64,000 nucleotides of DNA from an uncultured Prevotellaceae bacterium (GTDB lineage Bacteria; Bacteroidota; Bacteroidia; Bacteroidales; Bacteroidaceae), in NCBI GenBank assembly GCA_902769705.1, contig CACXPX010000003.1, forward strand, positions 124,001-188,000, written 5' to 3'. The notes under the pieces were generated by a model that did not search any database, had not been told where the DNA came from, and saw nothing but the letters and a program-made list of their open reading frames with translations. The translations under genes were made by a program, and so were the position numbers. Position 1 is the first letter of the stretch; the number at the start of each line of letters is the position of its first letter. Shown in pieces: positions 27,922 to 38,343 of this stretch.

Positions 27922-30501
27922 TTATAAGTTTACTATTTGTTTCTTCATATTGTTGTCCTTAGAGCTGTTACCAATGAGAATCTCATATTGGCCAGGTTTC
28001 ACGCGCATGGTGTTGGTCTCAGCATCCCAGAACTCAAACGACTTCTTAGTGAGTTGCAGGCTGACTGTCTGCGTCTGTCCGGACTTCACATCAACACGCT
28101 GGAACCCACGAAGCGACTTCAACGGTCCGTCAGGGTCTTGCAAGTCACGAATGTAGAGTTGTACGGTTTCCGAACCATCGCGTTTTCCTATATTTTTCAC
28201 AGGAACCGAAACGCTGAAAGATTCACCTTGCTGGCTGACAGCAACGTTTCCGATTTCAAACTGGGTGTAGCTCAGTCCATAACCAAACGGGAACAGAGCA
28301 TCGTTGAAATAGCGATAGGTACGGCCTTTCATCGAATAATCCTCATAGTCAGGCAACTGGTTAGAATTCTTATAGAAGGTCACAGGCAGTTTGCCATTGG
28401 GATTGTAATCACCGAAGAGCACATCTGCCACAGCCGTTCCTCCTTCCTGACCAGGATACCAAGCCTGAACGATAGCGTCACAGGTTTCAGTCTCTGGCTG
28501 CAGGGCAATACAAGAACCTGAACAGTTGACATAAATGATCTGCTTGCCAGCAGCTTTCAATGCTTTCAGGAATTCACGCTGCACCTTCGGCAATTCGATA
28601 TTGGTGCGGTCGCCACCCTTGAATCCCTCAATATCCACGGGCATCTCCTCTCCTTCCAAAGCAGGAGAGATACCACCCACAAAGATTACCTTGTCAATTC
28701 CCTTCAATTGACTGATGACGGTCTGATAATCAATGGGATATTCCTTGGCGATATTGATGGCCAAGTTGGCATCATAAGTATGTACGTGTGAGAAACGCAC
28801 TTCAATGTTATAACTCTTGCCTTTCTCAGCCTGAATAACGATATGATTAGGGGTGGTGCGCCATATACGATGCTGGAACTTGCGCTCACCATCTATGTAG
28901 AGCTCAAATTGTCCACAGCCATCCACATCCACCACATACTCTCCAGCCTCCTTAGGGGTGAAGACGGTCTCGTATTTGGCCGAGAAATCCTCAAGCTGTA
29001 CACCAGGGGCAAAGTTGTGCATACCATAGGTAGTTACTGCCAACGGTTGGGTGTAGTACTGTGTCGTGACGGGCTTACCTTCCATCTTGCGATTGTTCCA
29101 GAACGTACCCTTCATGCCCTTCTTACCCTCGAAGCTACACTGCGAGGCCAAAAGGCTTTCCTTCACCTTGTCGTAGGTAAGGTCGCATCCTTGAGTATAG
29201 AACAGTTTCTTTGTCTTTGCCTTGATACCATCAAGGATAGTTATCGTGTGATTGGGTGTTCCGTTATAGTTACCCCACATCATTGGGGTGTTGTTGGCAT
29301 TAGGACCTATGACAGCAATCTTCTCCGCATTTCTCTTCAGAGGCAGTATGTTATTCTTATTCTGCAACAATACAATGGTTTGGCGAGCCATATCCAAAGA
29401 CAGGTTGGCCGATTCTTTGGTTGACATGGCTGAATAAGGAATCTTAGACCACTCCACGAGCGATGGGTCATCCATCTCGCCAAGGTCGAAGCGGCCTTCG
29501 AGCAAACGAATGACGTGCTTATCGACCTCTTCCTCTGTGATAAAGCCACGCTTCACGGCCTCGGGGATGCTCTTATAGGCATATCCAAAGCCACACTCCA
29601 CATCGGTTCCTGCGATAGTAGCTTTGGCAGAGGCGTGGACTGGGCTGGAAGAAGACTTGTGCGACTCATAGAAGTCGGAAACTGCACCGCAGTCGCTGAC
29701 CACTAAATACTGGAAGCCCCACTCATCACGAAGAATGGTCTGCAACAGGCGCTGTGAACCGCAACAGGGATCATCATCCAAACGCTGATAGGCACACATC
29801 ACCTCACGTACCTTCGCATCCTGCACCAACGTTTTGAATGCAGGCATATAGGTCTCCCACATATCACGTGGCGACACATTGGTCAGATTGGCTGAATGGC
29901 GGGTATATTCGGGACCGCTATGAACAGCATAGTGCTTGGCACATGCCCACAGTTTACGATATTTCGCATCCTCTGGTCCCTGCAGTCCCTTCACCACCTG
30001 CGTTCCCATCACGGAAGTGAGATATGGGTCTTCACCATAGGTTTCCTGTCCCCTACCCCAGCGAGGGTCACGGAAGATATTCACATTCGGTGTCCAAACC
30101 GAGAGGCTGTGGAACTTCTCGTCTTCACCTTTCAAGTCGTGCATACGATGGTTGTATTGTGCACGAAACTCAGTAGATGCCACATCAAAGCATTTGTACA
30201 CCTGACTGGGATTGAATGAGGCTGCCATAGCGATGGGCTCAGGAAACACGGTTACATTGCCCATGTTGGCAGCACCATGCAAAGACTCACTCCACCAAAA
30301 GAACTTCTTAATGCCCATGCGAGGAATAGCCGGGCTTTCATCAAGCATTAACTGGGCTTTCTCTTCCAATGTCAGACGTGCACAAAGGTCGACAGCACGT
30401 TCACGAGCACTCAGGTTTGGATTCTGATAAGGGAGACTCTGAGCGAGCAGTCCCATCTGTAAAGCAAGGACCACCAGCAGCGATAACAATATTCTTTTCA
30501 T
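27922..30501 (-). CDS. GH3 family beta-xylosidase/beta-glucosidase with PA14 insert
   Basis: The 859-residue secreted enzyme has a signal peptide ending LLAQ near 21. The GH3 N-domain (about 40-340) includes FFWWSESLHG and the nucleophile motif LVVSDCGAVSDFYESH near Asp270. In the C-terminal sandwich a PA14 domain is inserted at about 470-600 (EAGEYVVDVDGCGQFELYIDGE). A fibronectin-III-like end (GSETVQLYIRDLQDPDGPLKSLRGFQRV) closes the protein. Length and layout match Prevotella Xyl3-type beta-xylosidases, which release xylose from xylo-oligosaccharides. It is 9 bp downstream of the CE15 gene, so co-transcribed. Confidence 0.92.
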   Translation of the reverse strand: MKRILLSLLVVLALQMGLLAQSLPYQNPNLSARERAVDLCARLTLEEKAQLMLDESPAIPRMGIKKFFWWSESLHGAANMGNVTVFPEPIAMAASFNPSQVYKCFDVASTEFRAQYNHRMHDLKGEDEKFHSLSVWTPNVNIFRDPRWGRGQETYGEDPYLTSVMGTQVVKGLQGPEDAKYRKLWACAKHYAVHSGPEYTRHSANLTNVSPRDMWETYMPAFKTLVQDAKVREVMCAYQRLDDDPCCGSQRLLQTILRDEWGFQYLVVSDCGAVSDFYESHKSSSSPVHASAKATIAGTDVECGFGYAYKSIPEAVKRGFITEEEVDKHVIRLLEGRFDLGEMDDPSLVEWSKIPYSAMSTKESANLSLDMARQTIVLLQNKNNILPLKRNAEKIAVIGPNANNTPMMWGNYNGTPNHTITILDGIKAKTKKLFYTQGCDLTYDKVKESLLASQCSFEGKKGMKGTFWNNRKMEGKPVTTQYYTQPLAVTTYGMHNFAPGVQLEDFSAKYETVFTPKEAGEYVVDVDGCGQFELYIDGERKFQHRIWRTTPNHIVIQAEKGKSYNIEVRFSHVHTYDANLAINIAKEYPIDYQTVISQLKGIDKVIFVGGISPALEGEEMPVDIEGFKGGDRTNIELPKVQREFLKALKAAGKQIIYVNCSGSCIALQPETETCDAIVQAWYPGQEGGTAVADVLFGDYNPNGKLPVTFYKNSNQLPDYEDYSMKGRTYRYFNDALFPFGYGLSYTQFEIGNVAVSQQGESFSVSVPVKNIGKRDGSETVQLYIRDLQDPDGPLKSLRGFQRVDVKSGQTQTVSLQLTKKSFEFWDAETNTMRVKPGQYEILIGNSSKDNNMKKQIVNL

Positions 30502-30510
30502 TTATCAATT

Positions 30511-31716
30511 TTATTTATGCAAAATGGTTTTCGACACATCATTCGTGTCGGCCTCACGTCCCAGAAGGAACTTGTCGATGAAGGCCTGTACCTCTGGGAA
30601 CTGGCTCTCAGGCAGTTGGCAATGGCCATGACCAGGAACGATACTCCAACCCATACGGTCGCCTATGCCAAAGGACTTCCACACCTCCTTGGCAGCCTTG
30701 GCAGAAACAAGCATTGAACTGTCTGCCAGCCACTCGTAGTCGGGATTGCCCAAAAGCAACAGAGCACGAGGACATACCATTGCACAAAGTTCGTGCTGGT
30801 CATAAGGCAGACGATAGACACTGTCACCATGGAAATTCTCTCGCTGGCTCTCCTTGAACCAGTGGTAGTCGGTCTTGTCGAGGTCTTCCAGATTCTTTCC
30901 TGCCAGCGTTGACTCGTGGGAGGTACGCCAAGCGGCAGCACCACCGCCACCAGGCTCCTGAGCGATGACCAGAGCCACACGCTCGTCGAAGGCACCACAA
31001 TAGAGGGCCATCTTTCCTGCATAGCTACAGCCAGAGACACCCATGTGTTTCGTGTCAATCTTTGTAACATCAGGTCCCAGTTGCTGCAGTCCATCGATGA
31101 GACGGCTCAGTCCCCAAGCCCACTCGCTATAGGCGCCATTGTCCTTCAGCGCAGGATAGAGACGGTCGAAATTGTGCTCACCACGCTCATGATGACGTCC
31201 CATCTGCCCGTAGTCGTTCACCTGCTTCTCACGGAAGTTCATAATGGCTATTGGCCTGTCTTGGAAGAGTTGGCGCGGCAGAGCAAGCATGCTCGTACCA
31301 ATCATCAGGGCGTAAGGCGGCTGACCCACCTTGGGATAGGTGATTGTGGAAGACAACGTCAGCGTCTCACCATTCACAGTCACATCAACGATGAGTGTGT
31401 CACCACTCATACGGGCCTTCACAGCCCCCGGCTCAACAGCAGGCTTTGTGCCGATGCCGTAGTGCTGAATCTCATGGGCTATCTCGCTACGACGACGCGA
31501 CCAGTCCTTGAATGACTTCACCTTTCCCTTGCCTTTGCTCCAAGCCATAGCGTCGGGCAATTGACGGCACTCTGGAAGAGCCTCTATTCCAGGCATTGCA
31601 GGAGCTGCGAATTTTGCTCCAGTATTCTCCACTTCATACACTAAGGGTACTTTCTGCGCATCGGCATGGCAAAAACCTGCCATCATTGCCAAAGCGAAAC
31701 ATATTCTTTTCATCAT
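30511..31716 (-). CDS. CE15-type glucuronoyl esterase (GCSYxGK variant)
   Basis: CE15 enzymes cleave the ester between glucuronic acid on xylan and lignin alcohols. The 401-residue secreted protein has a signal peptide ending ADAQ near 20. The nucleophile motif is GVSGCSYAGKMAL near Ser229, followed by IAQEPGGGGAAAWR and a late catalytic His in VPGHGHCQLPESQ. The classical CE15 motif is GCSRxGK; here Tyr stands in the Arg position. I read it as a divergent CE15, but other esterase activity is possible. Its gene is 9 bp upstream of GH3 and 203 bp from GH8, with a hairpin in that gap. Confidence 0.82.
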   Translation of the reverse strand: MMKRICFALAMMAGFCHADAQKVPLVYEVENTGAKFAAPAMPGIEALPECRQLPDAMAWSKGKGKVKSFKDWSRRRSEIAHEIQHYGIGTKPAVEPGAVKARMSGDTLIVDVTVNGETLTLSSTITYPKVGQPPYALMIGTSMLALPRQLFQDRPIAIMNFREKQVNDYGQMGRHHERGEHNFDRLYPALKDNGAYSEWAWGLSRLIDGLQQLGPDVTKIDTKHMGVSGCSYAGKMALYCGAFDERVALVIAQEPGGGGAAAWRTSHESTLAGKNLEDLDKTDYHWFKESQRENFHGDSVYRLPYDQHELCAMVCPRALLLLGNPDYEWLADSSMLVSAKAAKEVWKSFGIGDRMGWSIVPGHGHCQLPESQFPEVQAFIDKFLLGREADTNDVSKTILHK

Positions 31717-31777
31717 ATTCTTTTATATTTGTTATTTTAATTGTCAAAAGCTAATGTCAAATGATAGTAATAAAATT

Positions 31778-31821
31778 AAGTCGGGGCGATAGAGACGCTT
31801 CACCATCGCACCCGACTTCCA
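31778..31821 (-). terminator. Hairpin between GH8 and CE15 genes
   Basis: GTCGGGGCGAT pairs with ATCGCACCCGAC (one bulge) around an 18-base loop; on the minus strand it is followed by TTAATTTTATT. It may end or attenuate GH8 transcripts before CE15. I do not see a clear separate CE15 promoter. Confidence 0.6.
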
Positions 31822-31919
31822 CACAGGTTGCTAACTACAAATCAAAAACTGCTAAATTCATTATTTTCCTATATATATATTAGTATTTAGTTAGAGTCAT
31901 TAAATTTCATCATTCTTTG

Positions 31920-33293
31920 TTACTTTCCAGTCACAACCCTGTAGTTTCCGCTGAGATGCATGAAAGCAAACAGGCGAAGCAAACCATCATAATAAGCATC
32001 GAAATAGCCGTCGGCAAATGGTTCGTGCTTGGCATTCCAAAGCGCATCCACAAACTCCTTGCTCTTCTCATGACTGCACATCACCGAGGCTGCTGCCACA
32101 GTTGCGACCAATCCGATGCTATGGCGCAAAGCTCTTGCAGAACCTCCAGCGGGCAGAATCTCGTTTCCTTCAGGCAACGTTCCGTCAACACGATACTGGT
32201 CGACAAAGTCGTTGATGCCCTGCGAATAGAAGAAATTCTGAATCTTCTCGCCATATTCGCGCTGCCACTCGCCGTCTTTGCAACTCCATTCGTAGTCCAA
32301 TGCGATGTTCATGGGTACTCGCCACGAGTCGTAGCGGAAGTTGCTGGCACCGTTTCTGCGCCCGCCAAAGCCTTGATTCATGCTTCCGTCATACTGCGAC
32401 TGGTCAGGATTCAAGCCTGTCTGGGGATGAATCACCTTGTGCAGATACTCGCGCGACTTTGCCGCACATTCCATCCAGAGGTCTGAACGTCCATCATCAG
32501 CATACTTTGCCCACACCTCATAGAAGGCAGGAATGTGATAGGAAGGGTCTGTGAAACGCTGTCCGAAGCCATCAGGCGTAAAGGTGATGAGTTTCGTCTC
32601 AGGGTCTATCAGGAACATCTTCTGCTTGGCAGGCTCTTGCTGTTGGCCGTTGCCTGCTTGCTGCTGACCATTTGCAGGGCGTTGGCCACCAAAACCACCG
32701 AAGCCTCCAAAGCCACGCTGCTCGGGTGTATACTCCTTCGGCATCGTGCAATTGAGGATATGCTGCGCCTCAGCCTTGTAATTGATTCCCGTGTTATTGC
32801 CCCAACGGTTCGAGGCAAAGAGCAATGCGGTGATGAAATAGAGTTCACCGTCGGAAGCTGCACCAGCAGAATTTTGTGTGCCGTCGGTTCTGCAACTCCA
32901 TGCGAAATAACCTTCACGCGAACCCGACTGGTGTTGCATATAGCGCTTGCTCCACCGCCAAATGCGGTCAAAGATATCTTTCTCACCAAACTGCACAGCT
33001 ACCATCAGACCATACGACATGCCTTCTGTGCGCACGTCGTGGTTCTTAATATCTGATACGTAGCCCATGGAATCACCCACTTCAAAATACACCTTATTCG
33101 GACCACGGAACACATCATTGAAGACTTCTTTCAGTTTTGCGTCGACGGCAGATTTCTTATAGCCCATCTCCACAAACACATTCCTATATTTGCCAGTCTC
33201 CATGCCTCCCTTTTTCCACGGTGTGTATGCCTTGGCGCCGACGCACATCGTCAGAGCCACCAAAAGCATTGCCATTCCTTTATTCATTTTCAT
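31920..33293 (-). CDS. GH8 family exo-oligoxylanase with Gly-rich internal insert
   Basis: GH8 reducing-end xylose-releasing enzymes trim xylo-oligosaccharides. The start at 33293 (or 33287) is chosen because it gives the signal peptide MNKGMAMLLVALTMCVGAKA and lies after the -7 box at 33328-33321. Catalytic regions: VRTEGMSYGLMVAVQ (acid Glu) and AASDGELYFITALLFASNRWG (base Asp). Near residues 190-222 the protein carries a low-complexity insert (RGFGGFGGFGGQRPANG, then Gln/Asn-rich residues), inside what should be the catalytic barrel, and a second GFGGRRNG patch near 315. Homologues should be checked for this insert. A separate promoter and a hairpin on each side suggest an independent unit. 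Confidence 0.88.
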   Translation of the reverse strand: MKMNKGMAMLLVALTMCVGAKAYTPWKKGGMETGKYRNVFVEMGYKKSAVDAKLKEVFNDVFRGPNKVYFEVGDSMGYVSDIKNHDVRTEGMSYGLMVAVQFGEKDIFDRIWRWSKRYMQHQSGSREGYFAWSCRTDGTQNSAGAASDGELYFITALLFASNRWGNNTGINYKAEAQHILNCTMPKEYTPEQRGFGGFGGFGGQRPANGQQQAGNGQQQEPAKQKMFLIDPETKLITFTPDGFGQRFTDPSYHIPAFYEVWAKYADDGRSDLWMECAAKSREYLHKVIHPQTGLNPDQSQYDGSMNQGFGGRRNGASNFRYDSWRVPMNIALDYEWSCKDGEWQREYGEKIQNFFYSQGINDFVDQYRVDGTLPEGNEILPAGGSARALRHSIGLVATVAAASVMCSHEKSKEFVDALWNAKHEPFADGYFDAYYDGLLRLFAFMHLSGNYRVVTGK

Positions 33294-33320
33294 TATTTCA
33301 ACTGTTTGATTTTCCGAGCA

Positions 33321-33393
33321 CAAAAATACAAAACTAATTCCGTTTTCCCCTTTTCCCATGTATCATAATCTATCCCATTTGTTACATGAAAGG
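33321..33393 (-). promoter_or_regulatory. Promoter region of the GH8 gene
   Basis: Minus-strand TATTTTTG (33328 to 33321) fits the -7 consensus. About 50 bp upstream, the minus strand reads CCTTTCATGTAACAAAT (33393 to 33377), carrying the ATGTAACA core repeated at other promoters of this locus. This may be an activator site. Confidence 0.5.
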
Positions 33394-33682
33394 TGTTTCT
33401 ATTTATTTCGACTGTAATAAAGCAGTAACGACAGCACCCACAAGTCATCCTACATCCAACTGTAATTATACATCAGCCATCGGTTCCATCCCGTTATAGT
33501 AGAATGCAAATGCACTTATAAGTCATGCTAGTTTGTCAAGATAATTCTGAATTTTGGCCTCAAATAGCGGGCTGTTTTCTGAACTTGAAAAGATTTTGGT
33601 GCGAAAATGGCCATTTTTTGACATTATTGGAAGTCCTTGACTATCAAACACTTCCGATTTCTTTACATTTTTTCGGAGCCTG

Positions 33683-33814
33683 AAAACAATGCTTTAAGGT
33701 TGTCAGAGCTATGCTTTGAGGTTCTCATTTGTGGCAAATGAGCGTGTCAAAAGCCACAAGTGAGCGTCTCATTTGCCACATATGACACCCTCAAAAGCCA
33801 CAAATGACAAAATT
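33683..33814 (+). repeat. Tandem array, six 22-bp units, family 1 (copy 3)
   Basis: Units start at 33683, 33705, 33727, 33749, 33771 and 33793. Inner units read ATTTGTGGCAAATGA, AAAAGCCACAAGTGA, ATTTGCCACATATGA and AAAAGCCACAAATGA, each followed by a 7-base tail mostly ending CTC or GTC. The first two units are more diverged. As in the other copies there are exactly six units. The surrounding gap (33394-34016) has no other supported feature. Confidence 0.82.
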
Positions 33815-34016
33815 GCCGACTAAAAGTGAAGGTGGAAAAGGGCGAAAGTAATTTTTCTTTACACATTTCTTTTCTAGATTGGAAGAAAAAGCTGACAAAA
33901 ATATGTAATGAAAATTCGCAATTATTTCCAAGTGTACGAAGACATCAAGCAAGGGATTTTACACACAGAAACAGAGTTGCCATGAACGACTAAAACGGCA
34001 TAGGCTAAAGAAAAAA

Positions 34017-34056
34017 GTGAACCCCGAAAGTCTCAAGTCCGACTTTCGGGGTTCAC
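34017..34056 (-). terminator. Terminator after the GH10-CE1 gene
   Basis: A perfect 16-bp stem, GTGAACCCCGAAAGTC (34017-34032) with GACTTTCGGGGTTCAC (34041-34056), sits 27 bp past the stop codon and is followed on the minus strand by TTTTTTC. Confidence 0.92.
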
Positions 34057-34083
34057 ATTAAAGATTTTATACTATTTCTTCAA

Positions 34084-36396
<2,313 letters not shown>

Positions 36397-38316
36397 TTAG
36401 TTCTCGATAATCATCACAAATCCACCGCGAGGCATGCATTGGATAGTAGCCGGCAGGTCTCGTTTCGTAGAGATTGCCCACTTGGTGTTGGGTGGTGGTT
36501 GCGAACTGGAGAGGTCATCAGCAAAGAGTGTGACTGAAGACGCTTTGCCATTCAAGAAATCCCAATTCAGTTTCAACGCCTGCGAATGGTCGGTTCCATT
36601 GATGCCCGCAACATACCATTTGTTTCCGCAGCGACGTGCAAGAACTGCACTCTCAGCGGGGTAACCCGAAATGAACCGGGTGTCGTCCCAGGCTGTGGGA
36701 AGCGTGGAAAGGAAACGTTGCACTTGCTTAGGCTGGGCATAATAGCTTTCAGGGCGGTCGGCCAAATGCAGCAAACCACTCTCAAACAGAACCGTCAGCG
36801 CCAGTTCGTGTGCATTGGTTGTGATATGCGGATGCTGTGAGTCGCTGAATGCGCAAGGCGTGTAATCCATCGGGCCAATCACATTTCGCGTGAACGGCAG
36901 CGTGGCATTATGGGCAGCAGCCTTGTTGGTAAATGTTCCAACGTTGTTGTACCATTCAGCGCCATAAACGCCTTCAGTGGACAACAAATTGGGATAGGTG
37001 CGTTGCCACCCACGCGGAATGGTGGCACCATGGAAATTAACAAGCAGATGATGACGGGCTGCACTTTCCAACAAGTCCTGACAATAGTCCATATTCAACT
37101 GCGTGTCGCCCGAGAAGAAATCAATCTTCACACCAGCCACACCCAGCTTCTCGCACCATGCAAACTCGCGTTCGCGGTCTTCCTCTTTGTTCAGCCGAAA
37201 CTTAGGACCAGGTGCGCCATCAACCCAACCCACAGAAGAGTTGTACCAAATCATCGGTTTCACACCGCGTGACTTCGCATAACGAATGGCGTCTTCAACG
37301 GTCTTTCCATCCTTCATCTCATCCCACTCGGCGTCAATCAGCATGTAGGGCAAATGCAAGGTGGCAGCCATGTCCACATATTTCTTGATGATGTTGTAAT
37401 CGTTCGAGCCATGATTATATGCCCAATAAATCCAAGACACCACTCCAGGCTTAATCCAACTGGAATCAGCCAATTTATTAGGTTCCGACACATCTGTCAC
37501 CAAAGTAGATTGCACGACATCGGCCAACGAGCCGATGATGACCACTCGCCAAGGGGTATGCGACGCCCCACCATCCGACTTGTCGGCCACCACACGGAAC
37601 AACTCCAAATCATCTCTATTGTAAAGGCACGAGGCACTCTGTCCGCGCTCAACATTCGCCTCTGAGAAAAGAAGCCAACAAGGGTTACTGCCCTCACCAA
37701 CTTCTACCAGCGAAGGATATCCCCAACGGCAATTGTAGCCAGCTGCTGAAACCGTAACACCGCTGAAAGAACGCTGGGCTCTCACCTTGGCTGTATTTGA
37801 GAGGGGGAAGAAGCCTTCGTAACCATCTGTCCACTGCTGCATCCAACGGTTGGTGCCCTCGGGAATGCGATAGGTGGTCAGCTCTGCGGGGAGCTTTTTA
37901 ACTTGGTCGGGCATCTCGTAGCGCAACGCGATACCGTCGTTATAAAGGCGCATGACCATCTTGCCCGCTGCGCCATTTTCTTGTTGGGGCTGGAGTGTGC
38001 AGGCGTATTCGTTTGCCTTGTTCGTGCAATGGCGACGTTTGCCAGCCAACATCTCGTAGTCGGCCACCACCTCGCGTTGGAAAACCAAATCGGAAGATGC
38101 CGCATATCCCTCCAGGCCTACTGCCGGAATCTGCAGCACATTCTGCCCGTTGTAGTTCACGGCCAGCGCATCACCATTCTTTGTCACCGACAATTTGCCG
38201 TTAGGCGATGTGGCAGAGGCAGAAAAAGCTGGGCTTCCCGCTCCCAGCAACCAACAGGCCGCCAGCAACAGAGCGAAACGCCATGGGCCTTTTGTCGTGA
38301 AATCCTTTATTCTCAT
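36397..38316 (-). CDS. GH97 family glycoside hydrolase (retaining alpha-galactosidase-like)
   Basis: The 639-residue secreted enzyme (signal peptide to about 33) has the GH97 layout: N-terminal supersandwich (about 35-280), catalytic barrel (about 285-560), C-terminal beta domain. Motifs are VSWIYWAYNHGSNDYNIIKKY, PYMLIDAEWDEM, GVKIDFFSGDTQLNMDYCQDLL and NFHGATIPRGWQRTYPNLLSTEGV, split over the barrel. The Asp in KIDFF sits where retaining GH97 alpha-galactosidases have their nucleophile, unlike the inverting SusB type. It lies 27 bp downstream of a second GH97 gene. Activity on xylan galactose side chains is plausible but not shown. Confidence 0.87.
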   Translation of the reverse strand: MRIKDFTTKGPWRFALLLAACWLLGAGSPAFSASATSPNGKLSVTKNGDALAVNYNGQNVLQIPAVGLEGYAASSDLVFQREVVADYEMLAGKRRHCTNKANEYACTLQPQQENGAAGKMVMRLYNDGIALRYEMPDQVKKLPAELTTYRIPEGTNRWMQQWTDGYEGFFPLSNTAKVRAQRSFSGVTVSAAGYNCRWGYPSLVEVGEGSNPCWLLFSEANVERGQSASCLYNRDDLELFRVVADKSDGGASHTPWRVVIIGSLADVVQSTLVTDVSEPNKLADSSWIKPGVVSWIYWAYNHGSNDYNIIKKYVDMAATLHLPYMLIDAEWDEMKDGKTVEDAIRYAKSRGVKPMIWYNSSVGWVDGAPGPKFRLNKEEDREREFAWCEKLGVAGVKIDFFSGDTQLNMDYCQDLLESAARHHLLVNFHGATIPRGWQRTYPNLLSTEGVYGAEWYNNVGTFTNKAAAHNATLPFTRNVIGPMDYTPCAFSDSQHPHITTNAHELALTVLFESGLLHLADRPESYYAQPKQVQRFLSTLPTAWDDTRFISGYPAESAVLARRCGNKWYVAGINGTDHSQALKLNWDFLNGKASSVTLFADDLSSSQPPPNTKWAISTKRDLPATIQCMPRGGFVMIIEN

Positions 38317-38343
38317 TTCGATTCAATCTCAAATTCTGGAATA

